Assembly (NCBI RefSeq): GCF_014698035.1
Contig: NZ_JACJSF010000007.1
Span: 116,849 to 180,848, forward strand
Reading direction: 5' to 3'
Length of the DNA: 64,000 nt
DNA from: Desmonostoc muscorum FACHB-395
Lineage (GTDB): Bacteria > Cyanobacteriota > Cyanobacteriia > Cyanobacteriales > Nostocaceae
Below, in pieces: positions 37,085 to 46,725 of the stretch. The translations under genes were made by a program, and so were the position numbers. Within the stretch, counting starts at the first letter, position 1, and each line of letters starts with the position of its first letter. Below the pieces are notes generated by a model. The model did no database searches and had not been told where the DNA came from. It worked only from the letters and a program-made list of their open reading frames with translations.

Positions 37085-37918
37085 TTAAACAGCGTTAATT
37101 CTTTGCAAACCAGTATAAATATTGAATCGTTCTCCCCGCAGAAATCCAATTAAGGTAATCCCGAATTCCTTGGCTACAGATACCGCCAAACTACTGGGAG
37201 CAGAAACAGAACAAACAATGGGAACTCCAGCAGTTGTAGACTTTTGCAAAATTTCAAAACTAGAGCGTCCACTGACCAGGACAATACAATTATTTAAAGG
37301 CAATTCGTCACTGAGAAAAGCTGTACCAATCAATTTATCTAAAGCATTGTGTCGTCCAACATCCTCCCACAGGTTTAACAAATTACCTTGAGTATCGAAG
37401 ATAGCCGCAGCGTGTAAACCTCCTGTAGCTGTGAAGATACCTTGAGCAGCTCGGAGCTTATCAGGTAGGCTGTATACGATCTCAGGTGTTACTGTCGGCC
37501 CAGAAGGAATCACTGGACATCCCCGCAGACGCAAAGCCTCAAGGCTAGCTTTACCACACACCCCACAGGCGCTACTAGTATAAAAATGACGCTCCAAAGG
37601 CTGTAAATCTGGAATCAACCCATCCCGTAATTCTACATTTACAATATTATGGCGTTGCTCACCATCTACTAATTCATCAACACAGTAGCTGATACGTCGG
37701 ATATCTTCTCTGCGGCTAACGACTCCTTCACTGTAGAGGAAACCAGCTGCTAGTTCAAAATCTGCACCTGGTGTCCGCATTGTTACAGCTACCGTCTTCT
37801 GGAAAGGAACAAGACGAATTTCTAAAGGTTCCTCAGTAGTGAGATGATCTAAACGAGGCCGTACTTGACCTTTTTCCACTACCCAAACAGTGGCTTTGGT
37901 TTTGCTTTTAGTTGGCAT
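37085..37918 (-). CDS. fdhD: Formate dehydrogenase accessory sulfurtransferase
   Basis: 277 residues. The signature SSACGVCGKASLEAL (Cys118, Cys121) is the CxxC sulfur-transfer site. EDVGRHNALDKLIGTAFL and VSGRSSFEILQKS are also typical. FdhD passes sulfur from a desulfurase to the Mo-bis-MGD cofactor of formate dehydrogenase. No formate dehydrogenase gene is in the window, so its partner must be elsewhere. ATG at 37916-37918; the TTG two codons upstream is not needed. Confidence 0.92.
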   Translation of the reverse strand: MPTKSKTKATVWVVEKGQVRPRLDHLTTEEPLEIRLVPFQKTVAVTMRTPGADFELAAGFLYSEGVVSRREDIRRISYCVDELVDGEQRHNIVNVELRDGLIPDLQPLERHFYTSSACGVCGKASLEALRLRGCPVIPSGPTVTPEIVYSLPDKLRAAQGIFTATGGLHAAAIFDTQGNLLNLWEDVGRHNALDKLIGTAFLSDELPLNNCIVLVSGRSSFEILQKSTTAGVPIVCSVSAPSSLAVSVAKEFGITLIGFLRGERFNIYTGLQRINAV

Positions 37919-38069
37919 TGTCAAATTTATGTAAGAGTTGGTAAATCGAAATTTTGATACTAATCTGGGAATAGAGTAATGCTATTTGTATATCAGATGT
38001 CTCTTTGATTCTCACTAACTACTTTGTGCAGTCGATCTAAATCGGGTAGGTTTCTATTTAGGAAGTAAA

Positions 38070-39251
38070 ATGAACCTAATATTTTTGGCTTTTAGAAAAA
38101 TTTTATTTGCAATAGTCTTCGTGATTTCCCTTGGTTTTGCAGGATATCTAGTGAGTAATAACATTAGTCAAAGAGTAATTGAAAAATCTTTTGCTAAACA
38201 AGTCATATCTACCTCCACCGTTGGAAAAAGTTCTCGGCTACAGACACTTTTAAATGACATAGTTGCAGAAGAAAAAATCCCCGGCGCAGTAATGTATATT
38301 TCTACACCTAACGGTTCTTGGGTGGGAGCCTCTGGTGTCAATAACTTGTCAACTAAAACTCGGATGAAACCCACAGATGGCTTTTCCATTGCCAGTATGA
38401 GTAAAACTTTTATGGCGGTGGTGGTGCTGAAATTAGTGGAGCAAAGGAAGATAGAATTAGATCGCGCGATCGCAACCTACTTACCAAGAGACATAACTCC
38501 TCATATTGTCAACAGCGACAAAATTACAGTTCGTCAACTACTCAACCATACCAGTGGTGTTGCTGAATACCTGAATACAAAAGAGTTTATTCAAGCTACT
38601 GCCAAAAGAAGCCGCTCACAGCCTTGGACAGCCAGAGAAGCTATTCAGTATATGTACCAAGAACAACCGCAGGCAAATCCTGGAGAAAAATTTATTTATA
38701 CTGATTGCAACTACATTCTTTTGGAACTGATCGTTGAAAATATAACCAGGGAAACTCTCGCACAAGCAATCCGCAGTCAGATTTTAAAACCATTAGGATT
38801 AAAACACACCTTTACGGAATTGCGCGAACCGACAATTGGAGAAGTAGCTACAGGTTATAGCGATCGCAATAAGGATGGTAAGTTAGATAGCTACGCCGAA
38901 GTGAATGATGGCAACGGTTTAGGAGATGGTGGATTGGTTTCAACAGCAGAGGATTTAACCAAGTTTACTAAAGCGTTATTTGTCAAAAAAAGCTTACTTT
39001 CCTCGAAGATGATGAAAGAAATGCTGAAATTTAAAGATAATGGTGAAAGCTATAGTTATGGGTTAGGTGTAGAACGGTTCTCATCTCCTTTGGAAACAGC
39101 AATTGGCCATAGTGGTATAGCTTATGGCTTCACAACATTGCTGGCATATCTCCCCAATCAAAATACCACTATAGTAGTGCTGCTAAACGATCAGGGTGTT
39201 GATATTAAATCAATAGCTAGGACAGGTTTAGAGGTTATTAGTAATAAATAA
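38070..39251 (+). CDS. Serine beta-lactamase-like (class C/DD-peptidase family) hydrolase
   Basis: 393 residues with an N-terminal signal/anchor (LFAIVFVISLGFAGYLVSNN). SMSK (Ser109-Lys112) is the SxxK nucleophile motif. YTDCNYILLE near residue 213 sits where the Y-x-N motif is expected but has Asp instead of Asn at the third position. GHSGIAYG near residue 347 replaces the KTG motif. This arrangement is found in esterases, D-aminopeptidases and DD-carboxypeptidase-like proteins as well as beta-lactamases. The Asp substitution makes true beta-lactamase activity less likely. Probably extracytoplasmic. Confidence 0.83.
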   Translation: MNLIFLAFRKILFAIVFVISLGFAGYLVSNNISQRVIEKSFAKQVISTSTVGKSSRLQTLLNDIVAEEKIPGAVMYISTPNGSWVGASGVNNLSTKTRMKPTDGFSIASMSKTFMAVVVLKLVEQRKIELDRAIATYLPRDITPHIVNSDKITVRQLLNHTSGVAEYLNTKEFIQATAKRSRSQPWTAREAIQYMYQEQPQANPGEKFIYTDCNYILLELIVENITRETLAQAIRSQILKPLGLKHTFTELREPTIGEVATGYSDRNKDGKLDSYAEVNDGNGLGDGGLVSTAEDLTKFTKALFVKKSLLSSKMMKEMLKFKDNGESYSYGLGVERFSSPLETAIGHSGIAYGFTTLLAYLPNQNTTIVVLLNDQGVDIKSIARTGLEVISNK

Positions 39252-39327
39252 TAAGTAAGTTGGCATAATAAAATAAAACTATGTAAAGAAAAATGAACTA
39301 GCTAAAACCCTTATACCTATTACCTAT

Positions 39328-39660
39328 TTAATTAAGTGCCTTGGCGATCGCAGTGCCAAGTTGATGTAATGTTTTCTCCCGGACAAAATCGGCGGCTGCC
39401 CGTGCTGACTCTGCCAAGATTGTATCGGTGTTAGGAGTCAATTTCAGCGCACCCCCCAAGTATCCCAATGCCTTGCAATAAGAATCGGATAAATTAGTCG
39501 AAGCCAAGCGCTTTACAGTCTGATGATCGGAGCGACGAAATGCATCTAACGCCTGGGCGTGTAAATCCGACTCAGGAGTTCCTAAAACAGCAAGAATTGC
39601 ATCGACAGCTTGATTTACCCGTTCTATTGTCAGTTCTTGCGTTTGCACTGTTTGCACCAT
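39328..39660 (-). CDS. Small alpha-helical protein of unknown function (110 aa)
   Basis: Begins MVQTVQTQELTIERVNQAVD and is predicted almost fully helical, with AILAVLGTPESDLHAQALDA and LSDSYCKALGYLGGALKLTP. No signal, no membrane segment. I do not recognise a family. The start ATG at 39658-39660 has no strong ribosome binding site. Confidence 0.65.
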   Translation of the reverse strand: MVQTVQTQELTIERVNQAVDAILAVLGTPESDLHAQALDAFRRSDHQTVKRLASTNLSDSYCKALGYLGGALKLTPNTDTILAESARAAADFVREKTLHQLGTAIAKALN

Positions 39661-40007
39661 TGTCCGCGCATCCCCTAAACAAAACTTTCGGCTGACTTAT
39701 CTTAGTATTTTTTAGTCTCGGTGATGCGAAAAGAATTATTGTTGCACTATTTCTTAGCATTTGACTAAGTAATAATGCTGTTTTTGGTCTGGAGATTGGG
39801 GTTTTGCCCTAAGCCGCCTACGGCGGGTGGTTACGCAATCGCTCTTTGTGGGGCATTGAGATCACAATTGATATCATTCCTTCCCTATGCAAGAAAATGT
39901 CACCGCATAGGGTAAGGCATTCAGCGATGAAGGCGGCGCTTGATGTCACAGGTGGAAATAATCAGAAAGGTGCAAAATTTGAGCCGCGAATTTTCCTGCA
40001 ATGACTT
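39661..40007. other. Intergenic region, nothing recognised
   Basis: Contains a GCCGCCTACGGCGGG hairpin near 39811-39827. No supported gene. Confidence 0.5.
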
Positions 40008-40994
40008 TTAGGTAATGGGCTTGTCGATTTGGAGGTCTGCCAGAAACTCGATGAGCAGTCTGTTTACTTCGACTGGGCGTTCTTGTTGAATCCAATGACC
40101 TGCACCAGGCAGCAATACCTTTTGTCTCAGATTGGGCACGTTCTGCTCCAGGGTATCGAATGCTTCACGGTACATTACGATCACTGCATCTGCTTCTCCC
40201 GCCACAAACAATGCCGGCTGGCGAAGCTTTGCGCCGCAAAGAAACGGTGTTAGTTCCCACATAGAATCTATGTTGCGATACCAGTTCAACCCGCCCCGGA
40301 AACCAGTCCGCTCAAATTCCGAAGTGAAAAAGTCGATATCCTGGTCTGTTAACCAAGGGGGAAGTTGCTCCGGTACAGAAGAAGTATTAAGTAGTTTCTC
40401 AGACTTACTGAACAGGAAACGCCAGCGTTTTTCTGGTGGTGGATCTCCTGAGGCAGAGTAGAGGATTGTACGTATGGTGGCGCGAACATCAGACTCAAGT
40501 TCCACCTCAGCTTTACCTGGTTCTTGGAAGTACAGTTGATAGAATTCCTGCTCCCCAGCCATCAACTTCATTGATTGTGTCGGTCGAATGTTTGACGAAG
40601 TGCGGGGTCGATAGGGCACACTCAGCAGGGAGATAGCGTGGAAGATGTCTGGACGGAGTAGGGCACAATGCCAGGCAACCACGGCACCCCAATCGTGTCC
40701 AACAATGATTGCTTGCTCCTCACCCAGCGCATGAACCAGACCAACAATATCACCGACCAACTGGAAAATATGGTATGCCTCAATTGGTTCCGGTTGGTCA
40801 GTCTGCCCATAACCGCGCTGGTCAGGTGCTACTGCATGGAATCCTGCTGAAGCTAATGCCGATAACTGATGTCGCCAGGAGTACCAACTTTCCGGGAAGC
40901 CGTGACACAAGACTACCAGTGGTCCCTGACCCTGTTCGGCAATATGCATCTTGATGCCGTTGGTCTCGACTTCACGGTGAGTTACTGAAGTCAT
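40008..40994 (-). CDS. Alpha/beta hydrolase, soluble epoxide hydrolase-like
   Basis: 328 residues. HGFPESWYSWRHQLSALASA (oxyanion-hole HGFP) and APDQRGYGQTDQPEP are typical of epoxide hydrolases and haloalkane dehalogenases. The nucleophile elbow VGHDWGAVVAWH has Asp rather than Ser, as in those two families, and LLPGAGHWIQQERP carries the catalytic histidine. It would open epoxides through an alkyl-enzyme ester. It has no signal peptide and stands alone. Substrate unknown. Confidence 0.85.
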   Translation of the reverse strand: MTSVTHREVETNGIKMHIAEQGQGPLVVLCHGFPESWYSWRHQLSALASAGFHAVAPDQRGYGQTDQPEPIEAYHIFQLVGDIVGLVHALGEEQAIIVGHDWGAVVAWHCALLRPDIFHAISLLSVPYRPRTSSNIRPTQSMKLMAGEQEFYQLYFQEPGKAEVELESDVRATIRTILYSASGDPPPEKRWRFLFSKSEKLLNTSSVPEQLPPWLTDQDIDFFTSEFERTGFRGGLNWYRNIDSMWELTPFLCGAKLRQPALFVAGEADAVIVMYREAFDTLEQNVPNLRQKVLLPGAGHWIQQERPVEVNRLLIEFLADLQIDKPIT

Positions 40995-41339
40995 GTTTCC
41001 TCAATTCCTTTTTTATGGTTGATAAAAAAGCCTGATGCTGCCCTCACTGAAAACTAATTAATGGGGCTGATCATTAAGAGAGTGAAAAATTGCCTTTTGT
41101 TTCTTCTCTGGCTCTTGACAATACTAAAACCATTATCCAGCAGACGGGGGTCAAGGGGAGCATCTCACTTTTATAAAAACACGTCTGCCCTGGCGAATGG
41201 AATAGAGCCTCCGGCACGCTGACGCGCTAAGCGAAGCTATGCCGTTGGCGCAGCCTCTCGTTCGCGTTAGCGTCTCTGAAAGAGAAGAGAAGGCTTTACG
41301 CGGCTATACAGACAATAAAATTGCTGATTACCAATAGCA
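40995..41339. other. Intergenic region with GC-rich repeat fragments
   Basis: 41218-41285 contains pieces such as GCGCTAAGCGAAGCTATGCC and CGTTCGCGTTAGCGTCTCT, related to the tract at 20079-20220. No gene is seen. Confidence 0.6.
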
Positions 41340-43418
41340 TCAGGATTCATAATTATTGGCAAGCAAGTATGGTAATTCAATAATGACTTCGGTTTTTATA
41401 TTTAATTGCGAAATAACTTGAATACTTCCTTGATGATTTTGGATAATCTGATAGCAAACAGTTAAACCTAAGCCTATACCTTTACCAACAGATTTAGTAG
41501 TGAAAAAGGGATCAAATACTTGGGAAATATTTTTATCATCTATACCTATGCCATTATCAATAATTTTAATTGCCACACTATTTTTAGTATCTTTAGTTTG
41601 AATTATAATTTTTTTATCCAACTGTTCTGAATGTAATTCCAAAGCATCTATCGCATTTAGTAAAATCTGCATAAATACTTGATTTAGTTGTCGAGGATAA
41701 CACTCAATTAAGGGAAAATTGTCATATTCTTTAATTACCTGGATAACTGGACAATCATGATGAGGATTCAGACGATGCTGTAGCAGCAACAAAGTACTAT
41801 CAATTCCTTCATGAAGGTTAACTTTTTTGATCTCGGCTTCATCATGCCGAGAAAAATTTCTCAAAGAGAAAATAATCTCTTGAATTCGATTAGCGCCTGT
41901 ATCCATAGAAGCTATAATTTGAGGCAAATCTTTTATTAAATAATCAAGTTCAATTTTTTCTGTATAGGTTTGAATCTCTGGATCTGAATAGCGTTGCTGA
42001 TACCTGAAGATGAGATTAAATAAATCTTGAGTATAGTTGTTGATGTGAGTGAGATTAGCATAGATAAAATTAATGGGATTATTAATTTCGTGGGCAATAC
42101 CAGCAACTAGATTACCTAGTGAAGACATTTTTTCTGTTTGAATTAAGTGCGATTCTGCCATTTTTAAATTATCTAAAGCTGTATGCAATTGTTCAGTTTT
42201 CATCTCTAGTTCCTGATTTTTTTGTAAAAGCTCTACTGTCCGCTCTTGCACTCTTTCTTCCAATGTTTGACGAGCTAGTTCTAATTCTTGAGTGCGTTGC
42301 GCTACCCTTTGCTCTAAATTATTGATTAGGGTTGTGAGAGAATTAGCCATTTCCTGGTAAGCATTAGCCAACTGCCCAATTTCACCACCATTTTTAACAT
42401 TAGGAATGGGGCTACTCAAATCACCTGCTGCTAAAGTTTTACTACGCTTTGCAAGTTGGATAATTGGGTTACTAATTTGTTGAGATAGTAAATTAGCAAT
42501 TAACACTGACAGTAGCACTGCTAAACTTAACCCCAACCAAAACAAGCGGGTAAGAGTTAGCTTCGCCTCCTGAAAATATTTTGCTACAATTTGAATCTTG
42601 ACAATAGCAATAGCCTTATTACCAGAATATATGGGAGCATAAATTGTATTTAATCCCAAATTTGGCTGAATCCGATAGACAGAGTGCTTTTGAGAAATAT
42701 TTGGTAAAATTTGAGAATCAAAATAAGTTTTTTCCCAAATGTCTGGTTTCCAATCATAACTACTAGAGACGAAAAACTTTCCATCTAAAGAAATTATTTC
42801 CAGTCTGGTCGTCGGCTGGGAATAATTTAAAAATTGTCGGAGCCATACTTTATCCATTAACTGTCCTACAATTAAAGTTCCGAATGGCTTTCCAGTTCCA
42901 TCACTACGGTAAATAGGTGAGCCTCCCAACAATACTAATCCTTGTGTCCCTGTATCAATTAACTCATGAGATAATTTATTCTGGTTATTTAAATATTTGA
43001 TTTTTGCTTGTACTATTGGGAGATTAGATATTTGATTTCCGGCAGAGCCAATTATCTCTTTGTTTTTGGACTGAATCACCTTCACTACATCAAGATCAGT
43101 CGTGAATAATAGTTGAGTAGAAACTTCTTTTTTTATCCACCCCCGATCTGAATGTTGAACTGCATTATACAAATCAGTCCAATTAGCATAACTAGAAATC
43201 AAATTTGCAAGTCCCTTTTCTGTAGCAGCTGTATATCCACGAAAAGCTAAAACTTGATCATCAAGGCGAGTTTTTTCTAGTTTAATGAGTGGTTGTTCTA
43301 CTAATTGCCAAACTGCACTGCTCAAAACGAAAACTGGTAATAAAGATGCTCCAAATGTAAAAACTAGAATTTTGGGTTGAAGTTTTTGCAAAAATTTTAG
43401 TCTTTTAAGGTTTATCAT
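41340..43418 (-). CDS. CHASE4-HAMP sensor histidine kinase
   Basis: 692 residues. TM1 lies near 15-35 and TM2 near 290-310, enclosing a CHASE4-type sensor (RGYTAATEKGLANLISSYAN, LLGGSPIYRSDGTGKPFGTL). HAMP follows (NPIIQLAKRSKTLAAGDLSS), then a long coiled coil, and HisKA with SSLGNLVAGIAHEINNPINF (His443). HATPase motifs: NAIDALELHSEQ, IIDNGIGID, FFTTKSVGKGIGLGLTVCY. No receiver domain and no response regulator nearby. The signal it reads is not known. Confidence 0.9.
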   Translation of the reverse strand: MINLKRLKFLQKLQPKILVFTFGASLLPVFVLSSAVWQLVEQPLIKLEKTRLDDQVLAFRGYTAATEKGLANLISSYANWTDLYNAVQHSDRGWIKKEVSTQLLFTTDLDVVKVIQSKNKEIIGSAGNQISNLPIVQAKIKYLNNQNKLSHELIDTGTQGLVLLGGSPIYRSDGTGKPFGTLIVGQLMDKVWLRQFLNYSQPTTRLEIISLDGKFFVSSSYDWKPDIWEKTYFDSQILPNISQKHSVYRIQPNLGLNTIYAPIYSGNKAIAIVKIQIVAKYFQEAKLTLTRLFWLGLSLAVLLSVLIANLLSQQISNPIIQLAKRSKTLAAGDLSSPIPNVKNGGEIGQLANAYQEMANSLTTLINNLEQRVAQRTQELELARQTLEERVQERTVELLQKNQELEMKTEQLHTALDNLKMAESHLIQTEKMSSLGNLVAGIAHEINNPINFIYANLTHINNYTQDLFNLIFRYQQRYSDPEIQTYTEKIELDYLIKDLPQIIASMDTGANRIQEIIFSLRNFSRHDEAEIKKVNLHEGIDSTLLLLQHRLNPHHDCPVIQVIKEYDNFPLIECYPRQLNQVFMQILLNAIDALELHSEQLDKKIIIQTKDTKNSVAIKIIDNGIGIDDKNISQVFDPFFTTKSVGKGIGLGLTVCYQIIQNHQGSIQVISQLNIKTEVIIELPYLLANNYES

Positions 43419-44270
43419 CTGCAAATACCTTTGACGAATTATCTGGGATTTTTAACACGCTTGATTTAAGCAATGCAGATGTCATCCTAACTTACCAGAA
43501 AGAGGGAAAGGGAAAATGGTGGTAAATGTTGCATACAACTATTTTAGATTCCTCCACAAAGTATAAAACCTATATTTTGGATAGCTTTTTGGTCAGAAGC
43601 AAATCGCAGCCGCAGTGAATTAACTCAAATTATTCAGGGACAAGTATAGTTAAGCTATTTTTAAATATTCAAATCAAGTATATGCTCACATTTACTTGAT
43701 TTGAATAACTATCTTGTGTAAGAAGGTAATAGGCAATAGGAAAGAAGGCTTTTTGAGTTATACGGAGTTTTTTCATGCAATCAAATATGAGTCCTATAAC
43801 ACTATATTTATTTATCATTCAATACGCTTGGGTTAGCCATAAAAACTTTAAACTGTGTAAGTTGGTTTAAAGAACGGAACCCAACATCAAGAGTTAATTG
43901 TTGGGTTTCGTTCCTCAAGCCAACCTACGATTATCCTTAACCCAGGCATATTTATTTATCATTGCAATAATTAATGTCCTAAAGCTTCGGCTTTTGTCCA
44001 GCCATACATATACTCCGCTCTCTCATTGTGCCCTTATGTTCTCTCTATAGGTATTTTTGTTTGAAGGCAACACGCGGTAAATTTACATCTAGTAGTCCAC
44101 TAGACTAACTTTAATAAATGAATAACTTCCTAGTCAGGACTTAAATGATTGATTTGAACGCTAAAGTGCTTACTACGATCCTAGTAAACTTGGCTTGATA
44201 GACTCTATTTATGTTGTGCGATCGCGTTAGCTTTAGTAGATAAGTTAAATTAATAAAAAAGCTTGTATTG
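43419..44270. other. Intergenic region with one large hairpin repeat
   Basis: About 850 bp without a supported gene. 43857-43928 forms a long hairpin: outer arms GTAAGTTGGTTT/AAGCCAACCTAC and inner arms GAACGGAACCCAAC/GTTGGGTTTCGTTC around a 14-base loop. This is a repetitive palindromic element rather than a terminator. The region upstream of the membrane protein contains one GCGATCGC site. Confidence 0.55.
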
Positions 44271-45455
44271 ATGAATCAAAGCGTAAGTGTTGCTCCCAGC
44301 CTAGAAGAACACACCCATGAAAATCCTGTTGTTACCAAACAACAGCTATTTACGAAGCAATTAATTGTCCTTGTCTTGGAAATGCTTCTGGCATTACCTC
44401 TGGGTTTACTCCTCGCCAAGTTCCAAATTGGCAGGATTGCCTGGATATTTGGCGGGATTGCTGCTGGTACAGTAGTTCTTCAAGGGTGTCGAATTTTTTA
44501 TCAATATTATCCTCAACCTAACCGCACTGCTAGAAAAGTGGGAATGGCACTTGTAGGCTTAACTGTCGGTGCTTCCAATACCCACGGTAATCTAGCTAGT
44601 GTTGCTTCTGGTATTCCCATATTCATTTTTCTGACTTTGTTTCTGCTGCTGAGTGGAAGTTGTATTGGTTATATGTATGCCCGCCTCAGCAAAACCAACC
44701 TATTGACAGCAATGCTGGCTACTGTTCCTGGTGGTGTCGGAATTATGGCTGCGATCGCAGCCGATTACAATAAAAATGTCAGCTTAGTTGCCCTAGTTCA
44801 GGCGATTCGCGTCACTTCAGTAGTTGTTTTGATCCCTTTCATCGCTAAAACATCAGCTGGTAATTACTATCCACAAACGCTCCCAATCAACCCTGATTGG
44901 CTCAATCTCGATCCATCTCAACTAGAATTACTCTTGTTAATACTCCTAATCACTGCATTAGTAGTTTATCCAGCTATATTATTTAAAATTCCCGCCGGCG
45001 ATTTCTTTGGTGCATTGTTGATTGGTATCGGGTTTAATCCTTTGCTACATTGGCTGCCTTTTGTGGGTGATATTAGTTTTAGTCCGCCGCCTTTAATTAA
45101 TTTATTGGGTCAAATGCTCCTGGGAATTACCATTGGTGAGTATTGGGGAGACAAACCCAACTTTCAGAAGCGGACTGTCGGCTATGCCTTGATGTCTGTA
45201 GGGATGACCCTCATCGCTGGAGCGATCGCTGCTATACTTGCGATGCAATTCACCTCTTGGGACTGGTTAACCTGTTTGCTAGTCACAGCACCAGGAGGAT
45301 CGGCAGAAATGATCTTGGTTTCTCTAGCATTGAATCATAATGTTGAAATTGTCACAACTGGTCATTTAGTGCGACTAATTGCGATTAACAGTTCCCTACC
45401 TCTTTGGGTGTTTTTGTTTCGCCGCCTGGATGAGCAACTTTCTGAATCAGTTTAA
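44271..45455 (+). CDS. AbrB-type (ammonia monooxygenase-like) polytopic membrane protein
   Basis: 394 residues, about ten membrane helices in two homologous halves. Each half has a matching loop: LATVPGGVGIMAAIAADYNK with VQAIRV, and VTAPGGSAEMILVSLALNHN with GHLVRLIAI. This is the Gneg_AbrB_dup membrane family, often misnamed a transcriptional regulator or ammonia monooxygenase. Transport is likely, but no substrate is established. ATG at 44271; a TTG immediately before it is not needed. The gene stands alone. Confidence 0.85.
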   Translation: MNQSVSVAPSLEEHTHENPVVTKQQLFTKQLIVLVLEMLLALPLGLLLAKFQIGRIAWIFGGIAAGTVVLQGCRIFYQYYPQPNRTARKVGMALVGLTVGASNTHGNLASVASGIPIFIFLTLFLLLSGSCIGYMYARLSKTNLLTAMLATVPGGVGIMAAIAADYNKNVSLVALVQAIRVTSVVVLIPFIAKTSAGNYYPQTLPINPDWLNLDPSQLELLLLILLITALVVYPAILFKIPAGDFFGALLIGIGFNPLLHWLPFVGDISFSPPPLINLLGQMLLGITIGEYWGDKPNFQKRTVGYALMSVGMTLIAGAIAAILAMQFTSWDWLTCLLVTAPGGSAEMILVSLALNHNVEIVTTGHLVRLIAINSSLPLWVFLFRRLDEQLSESV

Positions 45456-45559
45456 TTGATGAAGGTATTAAGAATTGGAAATTGGGAATTGGTACTGAGT
45501 GCAGTCGTACTCCTTTGGAGAAGCATAGCCTCTCGTAGAGAAGTATGGGGCATTAGTTT

Positions 45560-45603
45560 TTGACAAATGACTAATGACTAATGACAAATGACTAATGACA
45601 AAA
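45560..45603. repeat. Heptamer array (TGACAAA/TGACTAA)
   Basis: About six tandem 7-bp units 42 bases upstream of the DUF1838 gene. Confidence 0.85.
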
Positions 45604-45645
45604 TTAGCTTATCCTTTTGTTATCCAAACACTAAGGATGCTTTAG

Positions 45646-46461
45646 ATGGTTGCCCAAATCCAAGAACTTGAAGCGCAGCACTGGGTTAAAACTCGTTCTT
45701 CCCTCGACCCTAGCGAATCCACTTTCCTGATTTGGAAAGGTAAGATTTATGCCTTTATCCCCGGCGAGAAAAGACAACTCCTGTTTAAGATGCTGGGATT
45801 GAGTGTTAGCCGATGTATTCCCACAGCAGAGGGTAGCTGGGATTTTACTTCTAGAGAACTAACTTACTACCTCAACCCAAAAACAGATGAAGTCTTACGC
45901 AAATGGGAGAATCCTTGGACAAACGAGACAGTTCCGGTGATTCATGTTGCCAATAATCCAGTCCAGGGTAAGTTTGAGGGAAATTTCCCTGCACAAGTAG
46001 ATGGTGACAGCACAACCTTCGTTTTTGACATATTTCCCTATTACCCCAATCCCCTAGCAGACGATCCCAAATTTGCCGAATACAGCCCAAATCCAATTTA
46101 TCAGGCGGCAGAATTGTTTAAATTAACTGTGCCAACCGCAGATTTATTCAACTCAGCGCTTCCCTCAGTTTCTGAACTCAAACTGAGTTGGGATCGGATT
46201 GGTCAATGGCTTCCCTGGATGAAAATGGGCGATCGCCCCGGTCAACTGATCTACAGTGCTGTTGGCAGCAAAGTCAATGGTTTAACAGAACTGCCCCCAC
46301 TGCTACAAGACGAAATTAATAACCGTATTCCTCTATATAAACAAGCCCCAAAAGCATTGATAGATGGGGAAGATATGACTTCCTGGTTGTACTTCCAAAA
46401 GCACTTTCAGTCTTATTTAGCTGGTGAAATCTTCCCGCTTCCCCAAGCAGAAGAGTTGTAA
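45646..46461 (+). CDS. DUF1838 family protein
   Basis: 271 residues. The layout FLIWKGKIYAFIPGEKRQLL, FTSRELTYYLNPKTDEVLRK and WENPWTNETVPVIHVANNPV, then AAELFKLTVPTADLF, matches DUF1838, a family of unknown function found in cyanobacteria and some proteobacteria. It has many aromatic residues and a beta-rich N-terminal half; no signal peptide. Rather AGGATG than a strong ribosome binding site precedes the ATG. Confidence 0.8.
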   Translation: MVAQIQELEAQHWVKTRSSLDPSESTFLIWKGKIYAFIPGEKRQLLFKMLGLSVSRCIPTAEGSWDFTSRELTYYLNPKTDEVLRKWENPWTNETVPVIHVANNPVQGKFEGNFPAQVDGDSTTFVFDIFPYYPNPLADDPKFAEYSPNPIYQAAELFKLTVPTADLFNSALPSVSELKLSWDRIGQWLPWMKMGDRPGQLIYSAVGSKVNGLTELPPLLQDEINNRIPLYKQAPKALIDGEDMTSWLYFQKHFQSYLAGEIFPLPQAEEL

Positions 46462-46498
46462 ATTACAGCAGTTTTCATATATTTGAAGCACATCTGTC

Positions 46499-46526
46499 GT
46501 AGGGGCAATTCATGAATTGCCCCTAC
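46499..46526. repeat. 28-bp perfect palindrome, copy 2
   Basis: Arms GTAGGGGCAATTCA with exact inverse; same element as 16223-16250. It lies 38 bp downstream of the DUF1838 stop codon. Confidence 0.9.
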
Positions 46527-46673
46527 AGCGTGGTCTATTTACCTGAAAATAGCTGTAACTGGAGGACACGCGAAGAGAGATAATTTAGAGTTTGGTGACT
46601 ATATCTATATATAGATAAACGAGAGTTCGATAAACCTTTCCCTGCCTTAACCTTGTGTTCCAATTTTTCCCTC

Positions 46674-46725
46674 TCCGCCTCGGAGAGGGACAGGTTTTGC
46701 GTAGTAAAACCAGGGAGAGGTCTTT
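46674..46725. repeat. CCTCTCC/GGAGAGG and GGTTTT/AAAACC hairpins after glsA
   Basis: CCCTCTCCGCCTCGGAGAGGG folds into a hairpin, followed by GGTTTTGCGTAGTAAAACC. It is probably a repeat; no T-tract follows on the minus strand, so a terminator role for glsA is weak. Confidence 0.5.

Noticed and set aside
43857..43928. Large hairpin considered as a tRNA or terminator
   Set aside because: No tRNA loops, CCA end or T-tract; its nested arms suggest a palindromic repeat.
45560..45603. Tandem repeats considered as a CRISPR array
   Set aside because: Units are 7 bp with no spacers; no cas genes in the window.
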